This document shows positions 1-10,073 of a stretch of DNA of 64,000 nucleotides, piece by piece. This DNA is from Pelagophyceae sp. CCMP2097. Lineage: Eukaryota; Sar; Pelagophyceae. The translations under genes and the position numbers were made by a program. The stretch lies in NCBI GenBank assembly GCA_026770575.1, contig MU657165.1:1109933-1173932 (forward strand), written 5' to 3'. Under the pieces are notes generated by a model. The model worked only from the letters and a program-made list of their open reading frames with translations, was not told the origin of the DNA and did not search any database. Position 1 is the first letter of the stretch, and the number at the start of each line of letters is the position of its first letter.

Positions 1-1355
1 CCGCAGCCGCAGCCGCAGCGCCGCCCTTTCTGCGCGCCCCCGCCGCCGCCCGGGTGCCCGGGTGCGCACGCCTCCGCGAGTGCTTCGAGTGCTGCGTTTC
101 GCGTGAAGCCTCGTTTACAGGCGGCGGCGGCGGCGGCGGCTTCACGACCGCGCGGTACGTCGTCTACGGCGTGACGTACGTCGGCGTCATCGGTGAGTGC
201 CTTTGGAGTGTTCCACTTCCTTTACGACGTTTGGTCCACTGCCTCGATGACGTTTGGCGCCAGGCGCGGGCTACCTCGGCGCCGTCGAGCTCGGGCTCAT
301 GCCCAAGCTGGAATTGGCAAACGTCGGCGCGAGCTTCCAAACGGTCTGGAACTTGATCACGGGCAAGCAGGAAGACGACGGCGTGCTCGCCGTCTTCGCC
401 ACGCCGCCGCCGGGCGCGGTGCGAAAAGCCGCCGTCGGACAACGCCGGAGAGGGCCGCGACGCCGACAGGGCGCCGACGCCGCGCTTTAGGTGACGGAGC
501 GCGTCTTTTTCGACGTCGAGGCGGACGGCGAGGTGGGCCGCATCACACTGGGGCTGTACGGCGCCGCGTGCCCGCGGACGGTGAAGAACTTTAGCACGCT
601 CTGCGCCTCAGAGTCTCCCATCATGGGCTACAAAGGCACCAAGTTCCACCGCAACGAGCCGCGCCCGAGATGCGGGGGACGCCGGACCGGCAGCACAGAG
701 GATCGCCAGGGGAAGGCACCGCGGGTGATCCCAGCCACCGCTAGGCATCATCCCAAAGTTCATGCTCCAGTCGGGCGACTTTACGTGAGTGGCGCGTACG
801 AAGCCTTTCGACTGGAGGTCACGGCCTCTCGAAGACGCCGCTGCGGCCTCGGCGCGGCCGGGGTCTCTCTGCTTGTCTCTCCGCGTTTCGACCTCCTTGT
901 AGGCGCGGCGACGGCACGGGCGGCAACTCCATCTACGGCGGCCCTTTCAAGGACGAGAGCTTCGAGCACAAGCACACTGGCGCGGGCGTGCTGAGCATGG
1001 CGAACCGGGGACCGGACACTCAGACGTCGCAGTTCTTCATCACATGCGCCGCAACGCCGCACCTCGACGGCAAAGCACCGGAGTCCCCACATTGGAGAGG
1101 TCCCAGACGGCCCATGGGACCCTATATGAAATGCCGCGGTGCCCAAGGCCGGCTCCCGCGATGCTGCGCGGCGCAGGCAAGCACGTCGTCTTCGGCTGCG
1201 TCGTCGACGGCTTCGAGACCGTCCGCCGCATCGAGAAGCTCGGCAGCCGCAGCGGCAAGCCCTCGAAGCCCGTCCGCATCGTATCCTGCGGCGGGCTGGA
1301 GCGCACGCGCGAGGAGGCTGAGAACTATGTGGCCTTTATGACGCGCGAAAAGTAG
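1..1355 (+). CDS. Cyclophilin-type peptidyl-prolyl isomerase, 5' partial
   Basis: Catalyses cis-trans isomerisation of prolyl bonds. Spliced exons are about 121-192, 264-418, 491-650, 745-784, 903-1069 and 1177-1355, with at least one more exon upstream (the first 50-60 bases may be part of it). Joined, they read through family blocks in order: [65 protein letters not shown] and a C-terminal [13 protein letters not shown]. The catalytic Arg lies in FHR. Upstream of the domain the protein has a glycine run and a hydrophobic stretch ([20 protein letters not shown]), so it is probably an organellar or membrane-anchored form. Two introns (651-744 and 1070-1176) need GC-AG splicing, because only that phase restores FHR-IIPKF and LDGKHVVFG. 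Family assignment is firm; the 5' end lies outside the window or is unresolved. Confidence 0.88.
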
Positions 1356-1365
1356 ACCTTTTGAC

Positions 1366-1507
1366 GCGGAGACTCCCGGACGACGCGAGGGGCGACCCGG
1401 GGAGCGCGCGCCTCTGCACCAGCCCGCGCTACCTTGCGCGGAGACTCCCGGACGACGCGAGGGGCGACCCGGGGAGCGCGCGCCTTGCGCCAGCCCGCGC
1501 TACCTTG
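1366..1507. repeat. Two-copy tandem repeat, 72-nt unit
   Basis: The unit begins GCGGAGACTCCCGGACGACG at 1366 and again at 1438. The second copy is slightly shortened by a small indel near its end. It lies between the cyclophilin stop and the next gene and has no coding sense. Confidence 0.85.
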
Positions 1508-1642
1508 GAGCGCTGAGGCCCGTTCGACGGGCCCCACGCCACGAGATGTTCCGTTGACAATTTGAATTTCGGTGCCGTCGATTCGAGCGTTCGAACCGAA
1601 GGCCTCACCGGACTGCGGCGGCTTGACGCCGGGCTCGGTGGG

Positions 1643-2067
1643 ATGCTCGACGCCGACCTGACGGCCGAAGGGTGGCGCGTGGACCACGCGTTTGTGGGCC
1701 GCGACGTGATCCGGTCCACTGGGGAGACGGATGAGTCGCGCGGAACCATCTTCGCCTGGCTCCCTTCCACGGTCGACGACGCCTTTGTCGACTCAAACGG
1801 CGTGGCCGTGCCGCTCTTCAAGGTCCGGTTCGACTCTGGCGACCTCGCCGGCGGCGGCGAGGACCTCGAGATCTCGGACGTCGTCGCGTCGCTCGTCACC
1901 GTGCCCGCCAAGATTCCCCCAAAGGCAAAGGCAAAGGCCGCCGACGTCGAGTGGGATGATGCGCCGTCCTCCGACGAGGCGCCGGAGGACGGCGACGGTG
2001 CCGCTTCGGACGACAACGACGACGAGTGGGACGCCGACGACGGCACTGGGAAGAGGAAACGCGTCGC

Positions 2068-2101
<34 letters not shown>

Positions 2102-2865
2102 GAGGAGGAGGAGGAGGAGGAGGAGGAGGCCGCCGACACCTCGGAGGACGAGGCCCCTCGGAAGAAGGCGAAGGCGAAGAAGGCCCGTGCGCCCAAGGCC
2201 AAGTCGCCCGAGTCGCGCCGCGACGATGGCACCGCCTCAGACGACGACGCCCCGCGGAAGACAAGGGGCCGCGCGGCCAAGGCGCCCAAACCGCGCCGCG
2301 CCGCTGACGAAGACGACGACGACGACGCCTCGGAGGCCTCGCCGAAGAAGAGCCGCGCGACCAAGGCGCCCACGCCGCGCTCGCGCCGCACCGACGACGA
2401 CGACGACGGCGGCGACGGTGGCGGCGACGATGGCGGCGATGATGGCGGCGACGGCGCGGACGACGGCGCTGACGACGCTGACGACGGCGAGGACGACGCC
2501 GCGTTCGAGGAGCACCGCGCGGCTGCGCGGCTGCAAGGCTTCTACGCCCCCTACCCCGACTTTGACGCCCATCTCCGCCACGCGCTCAAAAACGCAGGTG
2601 AGTCTTTTCGAGACACACGGCGAGCCGGCCTCGAATCGAAAGAGGAGCGCAGTCGACCCACGAAACGCTCGTACTCGCAGGCACAGCGAGGCTCGACGAG
2701 CTCCGCGCGCATGCCGATAGCTGCACGGACACCGTCGAGGCGGCCGCCTTGCACTACGTCGCGACGGCTGTCGACTTGCGGCGGCAGCAAACCCTCAAGC
2801 CGGCGCCCGCGAAGAAAGGGCGAAACGTCGTCGTCGACGACGACGAAGATGACTTCTTCGACTAA
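1643..2865 (+). CDS. Acidic nuclear protein with Tudor-like N-terminal domain
   Basis: Two exons, 1643-2597 and 2681-2865, with an 83-nt GTGAGT...CAG intron; about 379 aa. The first ATG in the open frame is at 1643, but an upstream exon cannot be excluded. The N-terminal ~85 residues have a Tudor-like pattern (GTIFAWLP ... PLFKVRFDSGDLAGGGEDLEISDV), usually a histone- or protein-binding fold. Then comes a long region of Asp, Glu and Lys/Arg blocks (a run of about ten Asp, then nine Glu, then repeated PRKKAKAKKARAPKAK-like patches). A short C-terminal helical segment after the intron (ARLDELRAHADSC) ends in an acidic DDDEDDFFD tail. This composition suggests a chromatin or nucleolar protein; the exact family is not recognised. 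Confidence 0.72.
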
Positions 2866-2931
2866 GCGCCACATGTCACTCGTTTGAGGAGGACCCCGGG
2901 AGATGGGGCGTCGAATCGTATCCAAAGCATG

Positions 2932-5451
2932 TTAGTCAGACGGTGGCGAGGGTTCGGACCCTCTTACCATTGCTCTCAAGTAATCTTCTTGTTCGGCGCT
3001 CGACAGGAGGGTGTCCCACTCGAAGTAGGGCACGCGGAATAGCTTCCAGCCCATTCGGCCGAGCATCCTCTCCTTGAGCCTGGCGGTGCCGTCGAGGACG
3101 CGCGTCGCCTCGCCTTTTTCGGAGCCGGAGAGGTAGCGCGTCGGGCCGTCGAACTCGAGGGCGACCATTTCGGCCGGCTGCGCAAAGTCGACGAGGACGC
3201 CTTGGGCGGTGACGTGTGCAAAGTCGTGGTCCCATCCGATTCTGCGGAGCGCTTTCGCGACGTCGCGCATCGACTGCGTCGGGGGCACGTCGCGGAGATG
3301 CGCGAACTTCAGGTCGACTTTGACGAGGGTCAGGACTTTTGCCAGGGCGTTTTTCGGCAATTCGAGCCGGAGAAAAGCGGCGACCTGATGGAGTTGAGCA
3401 AGGCCGTCGTTGCTAAACTTGCGGAAGAGGAAGTACTCTTCTGGCTTTGGTTTGATCTCCGATGCGATTGCTTCGAATAGGAAAGGCGCCGCGATTCCCG
3501 CAACCGAAAAGGCCCAGGCAAGGTTCGCAATGTCCTTTGACTTGAACCGAGGCATGTTCCTCACCGCCTCTGCAGAGACGGCTTCGAACAACGCCGGCGC
3601 CGGAACGCCCGCCCTCGCAAAGGCCCACGCGGTGTTGGCGAGGTCTTGCAGATTAAACGCCGCTATCTTCTTGACCGCTTCAGGAGCGACGGCCTCGAAC
3701 AACTCCGGAGCCAAAACGCCCGCCTTGGCGTAGGCCCAGACCAAGTCTGCGAGCTCCTTTGGTTTGAACTGTCCAATCTTGCCTAAAGCTTGCTCGGATA
3801 CGGCGTCGTACAGCTGCGGCTCGTGCAGCGCCGGCGTCGCGGCGCTTGCTGTGGAAAAGGCCCAGACGATGTTTGCGAGTTCCTGCGCCGTGAACGCTTC
3901 CATCTTCCTTGGCGCTTCGGCGGCGACGGCCCTGAAGAGCGGGACCTCGTCCACACCCGCAGTCGCAAAGGCCCAAACGGTAGTCGCGAGCGCCTGCGCG
4001 TGAAAGTGCGACAGATCCACCGACGCCTCTGCGGCGACGACGTGGAAGAGGCCTGGGGCCTCGACTTTTGCCGTCGCAAAGGCCCAGACAAGGTGAGCGA
4101 GCTCTTGCGCCCTAAACAATTTAATCTTCGACGGCGCCGCACCCGCACCCGCGACGGCGTCGAAGAGGTCCGGCGAATCGACGCCCTTGTTCGCAAAGGC
4201 CCAGACCAAATTGGAGAGGTCGAGCGGGTTGAAGGTGGCAATTGTCCTCCGCGCCTCTGCGGCGACGGCCTCGAAGAGCTCTGGCGCCTCGGCGCCGGCA
4301 AGCGAGTACGCCCAGGCGATGCTGGCAAGGTTCTGCGGGTTGCACTTGGCGATGCGCCTCCGCACCTGCGCGGTGACTGCTTCAAACAGCGCCGGCGCCT
4401 CGACGCCCGCCTGAGCGTACGACCATACGAGCTTCGCCAGAGAGTGCTCCGTCATGTCTTCCGCCTTCTTCGCCGCCTCGACTGCGACCGCTTCATATAA
4501 AGTGGGCGCGGGAACACCAGCTTTTGTGTAAGCCGAAATGATGTTCGTAAGGTCGTGCGGGTGGAAGATCTGAATCTTCTTCGGCGCTTCCAGAGCGACG
4601 GCCTGGAATAACGACGGCGCTTCAAAGCCCGCGTGGGAAAAGGCCCAGGCGATGTTGACGAGGTGCTGCGGCTCAAAGTCGGCCATCTTCCATATCGCAT
4701 CTGTTTCGACCGCTTTGAAAAGTACCGGCGATTTGACGTGCTCCTGGCGAGATTCGACGTGCTCCAGCCGCGCCAGGCCCCAGACGACGCTGACGAGGTG
4801 TTTCGGCTCCCAGTGATTCGAATCGCTCTGCATGCTGGCCACGGCTCTTTCTACCAGAGCGCGGAGCAGCGGCTCCAGGTTGACGGCAAAGCTTCGGTCG
4901 ACTAACCCAATGCGGTGCAGCGCCGTCGCTAAATTCACGGCGGTAAACTCATCGCAACGCTTCTGAAAGAGGTGGAGCACGTCGTAGGCGCTGGCGCACC
5001 TCATCACCGCTTTGTTCAGAAAGACGTTCGACAGCGTCGTGCCCGGCGGATAGACCGCGGGCGCCGAGTCCGCCGCAGCGGCTTTGTCCGCCGGCGAAGC
5101 TTTCGAGGGCTTGGTGAGGCCGACTTCGATCTCGCGGTCGAGCATGGTACTGCCGTCTAAAGCCTGGCGTACTGCGTCGGCGTCCTTGTCGCGGAAAGTG
5201 ACGTACGCGACGCCGCGCGAGATGCCGCCCTCTTCTGGCACGGCGACGCTACGGACGTCGCAGACCTTAGCGCAGTGCGCGTGCACGTCGGCGGCGGTGG
5301 CGTCCTTTGGGAGGTTCTTCAAGAAGAGCTCGGCTTCCTTGGGCCCGCGTCTATGTATCTGCACCCTGGGAACACCACTCCGGATGCGAATCGCGAAGAA
5401 ACGGGCCGTCGCGAGGCCCGTCCGCCCCGCGCGCGGCAACGCCGTGCGCAT
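2932..5451 (-). CDS. Organelle RNA-binding protein: RRM + ANTAWAFA-type repeats + RAP domain
   Basis: Single exon, 839 aa from the first in-frame ATG at 5451. The frame is open further upstream but only with non-ATG codons. The N-terminus (MRTALPRAGRTGLATARFF) is Arg/Ala-rich like a mitochondrial or plastid presequence. An RRM-like domain follows at about residues 38-112 (AELFLKNLPKDATAADVHAH ... GVAYVTF). The middle is about a dozen degenerate 36-37-residue helical repeats of the form xxLANxAWAFAxAGVxAPxLFEAVAxEAxxKI. The last ~65 residues are a RAP domain (VALEFDGPTRYL ... MGWKLFRVPYFEWDTLL). RAP proteins with helical repeats act in processing, splicing or translation of organellar RNAs. 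A paralogue with identical architecture lies at 50437-52734. The specific RNA target cannot be inferred. Confidence 0.87.
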   Translation of the reverse strand: MRTALPRAGRTGLATARFFAIRIRSGVPRVQIHRRGPKEAELFLKNLPKDATAADVHAHCAKVCDVRSVAVPEEGGISRGVAYVTFRDKDADAVRQALDGSTMLDREIEVGLTKPSKASPADKAAAADSAPAVYPPGTTLSNVFLNKAVMRCASAYDVLHLFQKRCDEFTAVNLATALHRIGLVDRSFAVNLEPLLRALVERAVASMQSDSNHWEPKHLVSVVWGLARLEHVESRQEHVKSPVLFKAVETDAIWKMADFEPQHLVNIAWAFSHAGFEAPSLFQAVALEAPKKIQIFHPHDLTNIISAYTKAGVPAPTLYEAVAVEAAKKAEDMTEHSLAKLVWSYAQAGVEAPALFEAVTAQVRRRIAKCNPQNLASIAWAYSLAGAEAPELFEAVAAEARRTIATFNPLDLSNLVWAFANKGVDSPDLFDAVAGAGAAPSKIKLFRAQELAHLVWAFATAKVEAPGLFHVVAAEASVDLSHFHAQALATTVWAFATAGVDEVPLFRAVAAEAPRKMEAFTAQELANIVWAFSTASAATPALHEPQLYDAVSEQALGKIGQFKPKELADLVWAYAKAGVLAPELFEAVAPEAVKKIAAFNLQDLANTAWAFARAGVPAPALFEAVSAEAVRNMPRFKSKDIANLAWAFSVAGIAAPFLFEAIASEIKPKPEEYFLFRKFSNDGLAQLHQVAAFLRLELPKNALAKVLTLVKVDLKFAHLRDVPPTQSMRDVAKALRRIGWDHDFAHVTAQGVLVDFAQPAEMVALEFDGPTRYLSGSEKGEATRVLDGTARLKERMLGRMGWKLFRVPYFEWDTLLSSAEQEDYLRAMVRGSEPSPPSD

Positions 5452-5693
5452 CCCAACGCCGGCCGCCGAATGACACACACTGCGGCAATTCCACGGTACA
5501 GTCGCCCAAATTAGACGGCAAGAGTTTCGGGCCCGAGATCCCGATCGAGCTCGCGAGGGGACCGCGCAACGAGCGACCAGCCGTGGCGGCCCGTCCGTCG
5601 ACTTGAGCAGCCTCGTTGGAGCGAGGCACAATCGGGCGGTTGAGTCGGAGGCGCGAGGCGCGGGGCAGCGGCTGTCTTCTTTACAGGTACCGG

Positions 5694-7073
5694 TCAGTTT
5701 GGCCCGACGACGAGGCAGGGGAGGATGGTGGATAGGCTTCGGAACATGCCCGCGTCGATGAGCGAGTCGACGAAGAGCGGGGCGAGCGGGAGGAGCGCGA
5801 GGTTGGTCAGCGAAACGCCGAGCGCGGTTCGCAAACGGGGTGGCAGGCGCGATAGCAGGGGCCGCTCAACGAGGGGCCGCCAGGCGACGACAAAGGGGAA
5901 CTGCGAGGCGAAGAAAAGCAGCTGCGCGCCGCGGTGGCTCTTACGCGACGTGCGCGCGATCATGGCCTCGTGCAACAGGCCCGACGCCAGAAACGTCGCC
6001 AGCGACGCGAGCCAGTGCGGCGCGCCGCAGCCGTTGCGGAGCGGTCCGTAGACCGTCTCGAAGAACAAGTCGCGCACGCCGAGGTTCCAGCGCCGCGACC
6101 ACATGTCGTATGGCGACTCGCTCCTCGCGAGCGGCGACCGGAAGCACTCGCGCGGCGACCAGCCGGCGATGCGCAGCGCGAGGCAAGTGCCCTCCGTCGT
6201 CGACGAGATGCTCAGGTAGACGAGCCAAACCGCCGCGTACGTCCGCAGCGGTGCCGCGGCCCACGTCGTCGGCGCCGCGCCGATCCCGAGGGAGAGGAGG
6301 ACCGACATGCACACGCACTTTGCGACGATGGATTTGGCGCGTCGAGCGACCTCGCCGCTGCGCAGCGGCAAACGCGCCGCTAAATCCGCGTTAGCGGCGT
6401 CGGGGAGCACGGGCACGGGCGACGCGACGTAGAGGACGAGGCTCTGGAGCGAGTTTCGATGGTGCGGCGCGGGCGTGCCTCGCCATGCGGAAAATGCCTT
6501 CCAGACGAGCATGGCAGTGGAGAGGTTGGTGCAGATGGTCGCGTAGCCGTCGCCGCCCGCCAGCGCGTACGCAGCGAGCGTCGGAACCGCCGAGACGGCG
6601 ACGAGCCACGCGCTGCGGCGGTGCACGCCCACCGCTGCGAGCGCCGCACCGACGCACGAGACGAGCGTCATGCAGCAGCACGCGCGCGCGAGAGTCAAAG
6701 CGCCCGTGACCGTCGGCAGCACCCGGAAAACCGCCAACCCCGCCGGCGAGAGGCCGAGCCGCGCGAGCGCCGTCAGGGGCACGTCCACCGTCAGCGACCC
6801 GGCCGCCCACGCGCGAAACGCCCGCGCCGCCGCCGGCAGCGACACGGCGGCGACGAGAACTGCCAGACTGCACGCCGCGCGCAGCGCCGCCGGAGCGCGC
6901 GGGGCGGCATCCTCCGCCGCGCCTCGGCCGGCGCTGGACACCGCCACCGTCTTTTCGGCCGCCGCCGCGTGGCCGCCCTTCTTCGCGGCGCAGGCCTGCG
7001 CCGCGTCGCGCTCGATGGCGTCCAGCACGGCCTGGAGCTCGAGGAGCGAGCCCGACGACCTTGACGAAAGCAC
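5694..7073 (-). CDS. Wax-synthase-like membrane-bound O-acyltransferase (MBOAT), 5' end unresolved
   Basis: At least 459 aa with several hydrophobic segments. The C-terminal part shows the wax synthase/MBOAT pattern: YDMWSRRWNLGVRDLFFETV, then LATFLASGLLHEA, where the conserved His is the presumed catalytic residue. Such enzymes transfer fatty acyl chains from acyl-CoA to alcohols, making wax esters or related neutral lipids in the ER. The 5694-7073 frame starts at a GTG. It stays open and protein-like for about 40 more codons upstream (LALTFITEQVNPPPGAIESR up to about 7170) without an ATG, so the true start is probably in an upstream exon ending near 7160. It is divergently arranged with the hydrolase at 7458. 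Confidence 0.78.
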   Translation of the reverse strand: MLSSRSSGSLLELQAVLDAIERDAAQACAAKKGGHAAAAEKTVAVSSAGRGAAEDAAPRAPAALRAACSLAVLVAAVSLPAAARAFRAWAAGSLTVDVPLTALARLGLSPAGLAVFRVLPTVTGALTLARACCCMTLVSCVGAALAAVGVHRRSAWLVAVSAVPTLAAYALAGGDGYATICTNLSTAMLVWKAFSAWRGTPAPHHRNSLQSLVLYVASPVPVLPDAANADLAARLPLRSGEVARRAKSIVAKCVCMSVLLSLGIGAAPTTWAAAPLRTYAAVWLVYLSISSTTEGTCLALRIAGWSPRECFRSPLARSESPYDMWSRRWNLGVRDLFFETVYGPLRNGCGAPHWLASLATFLASGLLHEAMIARTSRKSHRGAQLLFFASQFPFVVAWRPLVERPLLSRLPPRLRTALGVSLTNLALLPLAPLFVDSLIDAGMFRSLSTILPCLVVGPN

Positions 7074-7457
7074 GCCCGTCGAGGGCCGCGACTCAATGGC
7101 GCCCGGCGGAGGGTTGACTTGCTCCGTGATGAACGTGAGGGCGAGAGGCCGAGCCCCCTCGACGTGAAAGCTAGTAAGATTCCTGACGGGTTCTCTGACG
7201 GACGTTGTAAAATCATTCGCCCATTTCCTATCGGAAACCGTCGTCCCAAAATTTCGCCCGTCTTAGCGGCTCGCGAAGCTTCTCGCGAAGGTTTTCTCAG
7301 ATTCAGCTGCGCTCCGCGAGGTTGCACCTTCGTGTCGGACTCAACTCGGGTCACGAAGTTCTGAGAAGAAAGGTGCTTGCGCTAGACCACCAAGTGATTC
7401 CCACGGCGCGCCGCGCCTGCCGAGGCGTTGCGGAGATCCCGCTGATCGACCGGCATC
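7074..7457. other. Intergenic space between divergent genes
   Basis: The left part probably still codes for the MBOAT N-terminus. The remainder (about 7180-7457) should hold both promoters. A Ser/Arg codon-poor, relatively AT-rich patch at 7195-7260 and a short imperfect palindrome around 7270-7290 (cgcgaagcttctcgcg) are visible. I see no clear TATA box. Confidence 0.4.
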
Positions 7458-9643
7458 ATGACCGTGGCGCTCCTGCTGCTCTTCGCACTGGTTGCAGTGG
7501 CTTTTCTGACTCTCGTCTCGGCGCTGGCCCTCGACGACGCGGCGGCGTGGCTCGCGCTCGCCTGCGCCGCGCGGCTCCTCCGGCTCCGATCACTCGCGCG
7601 CCGACTCGTCGCACGGTAAAATCCGCCGTCCGAGCCTCGGCCGCGCCCTACGGGATCAGAGCTCCGACCAGACCGAGTCGCGGTAGGTGCTACGGCCTTG
7701 GCCCGCCGACGCACGCTTTTGACGTCGTCCCGGACGCGGCGACTGCTCGAACCGTCTCCGGCGACGTCCTCCGCGCGACGGTGCTCCTCCCGCGCGACGC
7801 CGCAGGCCAGCAGCGGCGGTGGCCCACGGTGCTCTTAAGGACGCCCTACGGCCGCGACGACGGCGAGTTCGGCCAGACGCTGCTCGCGGAAAGAGGCTTC
7901 GCCGTCATCATCCAGGACACGCGCGGCCGCTTCGGCTCCAAGGGCCAGTTCGTGCCCGTGGCGCACGAGCTCGACGACGGCGCCGCGACGGTGGCCTGGG
8001 CGAAGAGGCAGTCGTGGTGCGGCGAGCTGGGCGTTTATGGCGTGTCGTATCTTGGGTTTACGGCGTGGGCCTGCGTCGGCGGCGCGAACGGCGGCGATGT
8101 CGCCTGCGCCGTCATCGTCGCCTCGTGCTCGTCGGTGCGCGCCGCCGTCTTCTCTCGAGACGGGGCATTTGCCCTGGAGCTCGTCGCTCTGTGGCTCGCG
8201 CTCGTTTTAAGGCTGCTGCCCGACCTCGCCGCGCTGCGCTCCGCTTTACAACCAAAGGGCGGCCTCGCGCGCCAGCTTTTGACGAAGCCCGGCGACTACG
8301 CCTCTGGGGCGCGGCGCGCCTTTTGCGACTACTTTGCCTCGCTCAGTGTTCTATGGTGGTCCAGAGCCCTCCTCAAACGCACGCCGCTGCGCGACCTCGA
8401 CGTCGCCGTCGGCGGGCGGCGCCTCGCCTTTGTGAGCGACGCCTTAAATGATCCAGACGAGGACGGCGCGTTTTGGCGCGAGGCCAACGTTTTGTGCGCC
8501 GTCGGCAGCGCAAAGCTCCCGCCGACGCATTTGATAACGGGCTGGCACGACATCTTCGCGCGCGGCGCTTTTGAAGACTGGGCGGCGATGGAGGCTCAAG
8601 GCGGGTCGCATTCGCTCACCGTCTTCGACGGCGCGCACTTTGACCTGCTGAAGCCGCGCGTCGCGCGCGTGGCCATGAAGGCCCTTCTTGAGACCATGAC
8701 GAAACACCTCAAGGCGGACCCGGCACCTTCCAAAGGTGTGCGCGTGCAGATGGCGTCCTCCGCGCTGCGCGGCGGCCTCGCCGTGTTCTCGGCCGCGGCG
8801 TGGCGGAAGCTCTTTCGGCCCCGACGAAAAGCCGTGGACGAGTGGCGCACTCTGAACCGCTGGTGCGTGGACCGGCGCCTCGTGGCTTTGAGGCTGACGC
8901 CGTTGAGGACGCTGGAGTGGTCCGGCGACTTCCTCGAGGCGGACTTTGGCGACGGCGGCTTAACGCCGAAGCGGAGCACCAAACTTTGGAAGAGATTCCC
9001 GAGCGCTTCCGACATCGACGACCTGCCGCTCTGGGTCGACGAGGACGACGCCGTTGAAGCGCAGGCCTTTGTCTCTTATATTTACTCCGCAGCAGACGCG
9101 ACTCCGGCGTCAGGTGGGTGCGGCTTTCACTTTTTTAACGCCGGGCAACGCGACCAGCGCACCGTCGAAAGACGGGGCGACGTGGCCGTGTTCAGTACGG
9201 CGCCGTTGAATGCGGCTTTTGAAATGCTGGGCACGGGCAAGCTGCGCGTCGGAATCGCGCTGGACGACTTGGAAGTCGAATCGATCGACGTCGTCGCCAG
9301 GCTCTGCGTCGTGTCTCGGACTGGCAAGTCGACCAACCTCGCAGAGGGCCTGACGCGCCTGACGCGCGACGGCCTTGCCGCGGACCGCCGCGCGAACCGC
9401 GTGCACGACGTCGTGGTGCATTTGTCGGCCACGGGCGCGCGCCTCGAGGCCGGCGAGCGGCTCCGGCTGCAAATCTGCTCGTCCGCCGCGCCGCGCTGGA
9501 TGCACAACCCGGCCAAGGGCTTCGACGGCCAGACGCGCAACCTCACCAAGATTTGCGCCCAGGCGGCGGCGTGCCCGCGCGATTCAGTTTTGGTCAAGAT
9601 CGATACGACGCGCACCGTCCTCGTCCTCCCGCTCTTCCAATAG
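7458..9643 (+). CDS. X-Pro dipeptidyl-peptidase / CocE-NonD family hydrolase, secretory N-terminus
   Basis: Exons 7458-7615 and 7687-9643 (71-nt intron) join in phase to 704 aa. The ATG at 7458 starts a signal-like segment (MTVALLLLFALVAVAFLTLV). The S15/CocE alpha/beta-hydrolase domain follows: LLRTPYGRDD, IIQDTRGRFGS, and the nucleophile elbow GVSYLG with Ser near residue 173. The candidate acid lies in the DALNDPDEDG region and the His in DGAHFDL near residue 370. A C-terminal PepX_C-type jelly roll ends with APRWMHNPAKGFDG, a family hallmark. Members cleave X-Pro peptides, esters or acyl amides; the substrate cannot be told here. The N-terminal hydrophobic segment implies entry to the secretory or endomembrane system. 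Confidence 0.9.
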
Positions 9644-10073
9644 CCTCCAGACGCCCGAGAGGGCGCGCACGTTTTTCGAATTCGCGAGGCGGACTCGCGC
9701 ACGTTTTGCTCTTCGCGAGGCGGACTCGCGGACCGGCATGCCGCCGGCGCCGGCAGGCGCCTCGGCCTTAAGACCTTGCCGGCCTTTTATAATCAAATGG
9801 CTTCAAATTTATAACCGTCGCACAAGACCCACCGGCGCCCGCGGGCGCGCGGCGCGGCAGTCGGGGAGCGTGCCGTGCCGTGCCGCGCGCGCCGCCGTCG
9901 AACGGGCGTTGTTCCGTCGAAAAGGTTCCGTCCCTCGAAAGATTAGATCAAACCTCAGCTGAGGTCAGCACCGAAAACGAACTTCGAGTTGCCTTCCCTG
10001 CCACTCATCGTTCCTTTCTGCCTCTGGCGATTTGCGCGCGGGGTCGGCGTGTGTCGCCTCGCCTATTTGGCCC
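9644..10073. other. Intergenic with short direct repeats
   Basis: A 17-nt direct repeat (cgcgaggcggactcgcg) occurs at about 9684 and 9715. A small AT-rich patch (ttttataatcaaatggcttc) lies at 9784. No gene recognised; it should contain the promoter of the ATP-grasp gene. Confidence 0.6.

Noticed and set aside
1044..1176. Cyclophilin exon reading on through [12 protein letters not shown]
   Set aside because: Breaks the family text; the GC-AG intron 1070-1176 restores LDGKHVVFG.
1429..2391. Long minus-strand frame rich in Ser (320 codons)
   Set aside because: Antisense shadow of the Asp/Glu-rich exon; GAC/GAG runs read as Ser/Pro runs on the other strand.
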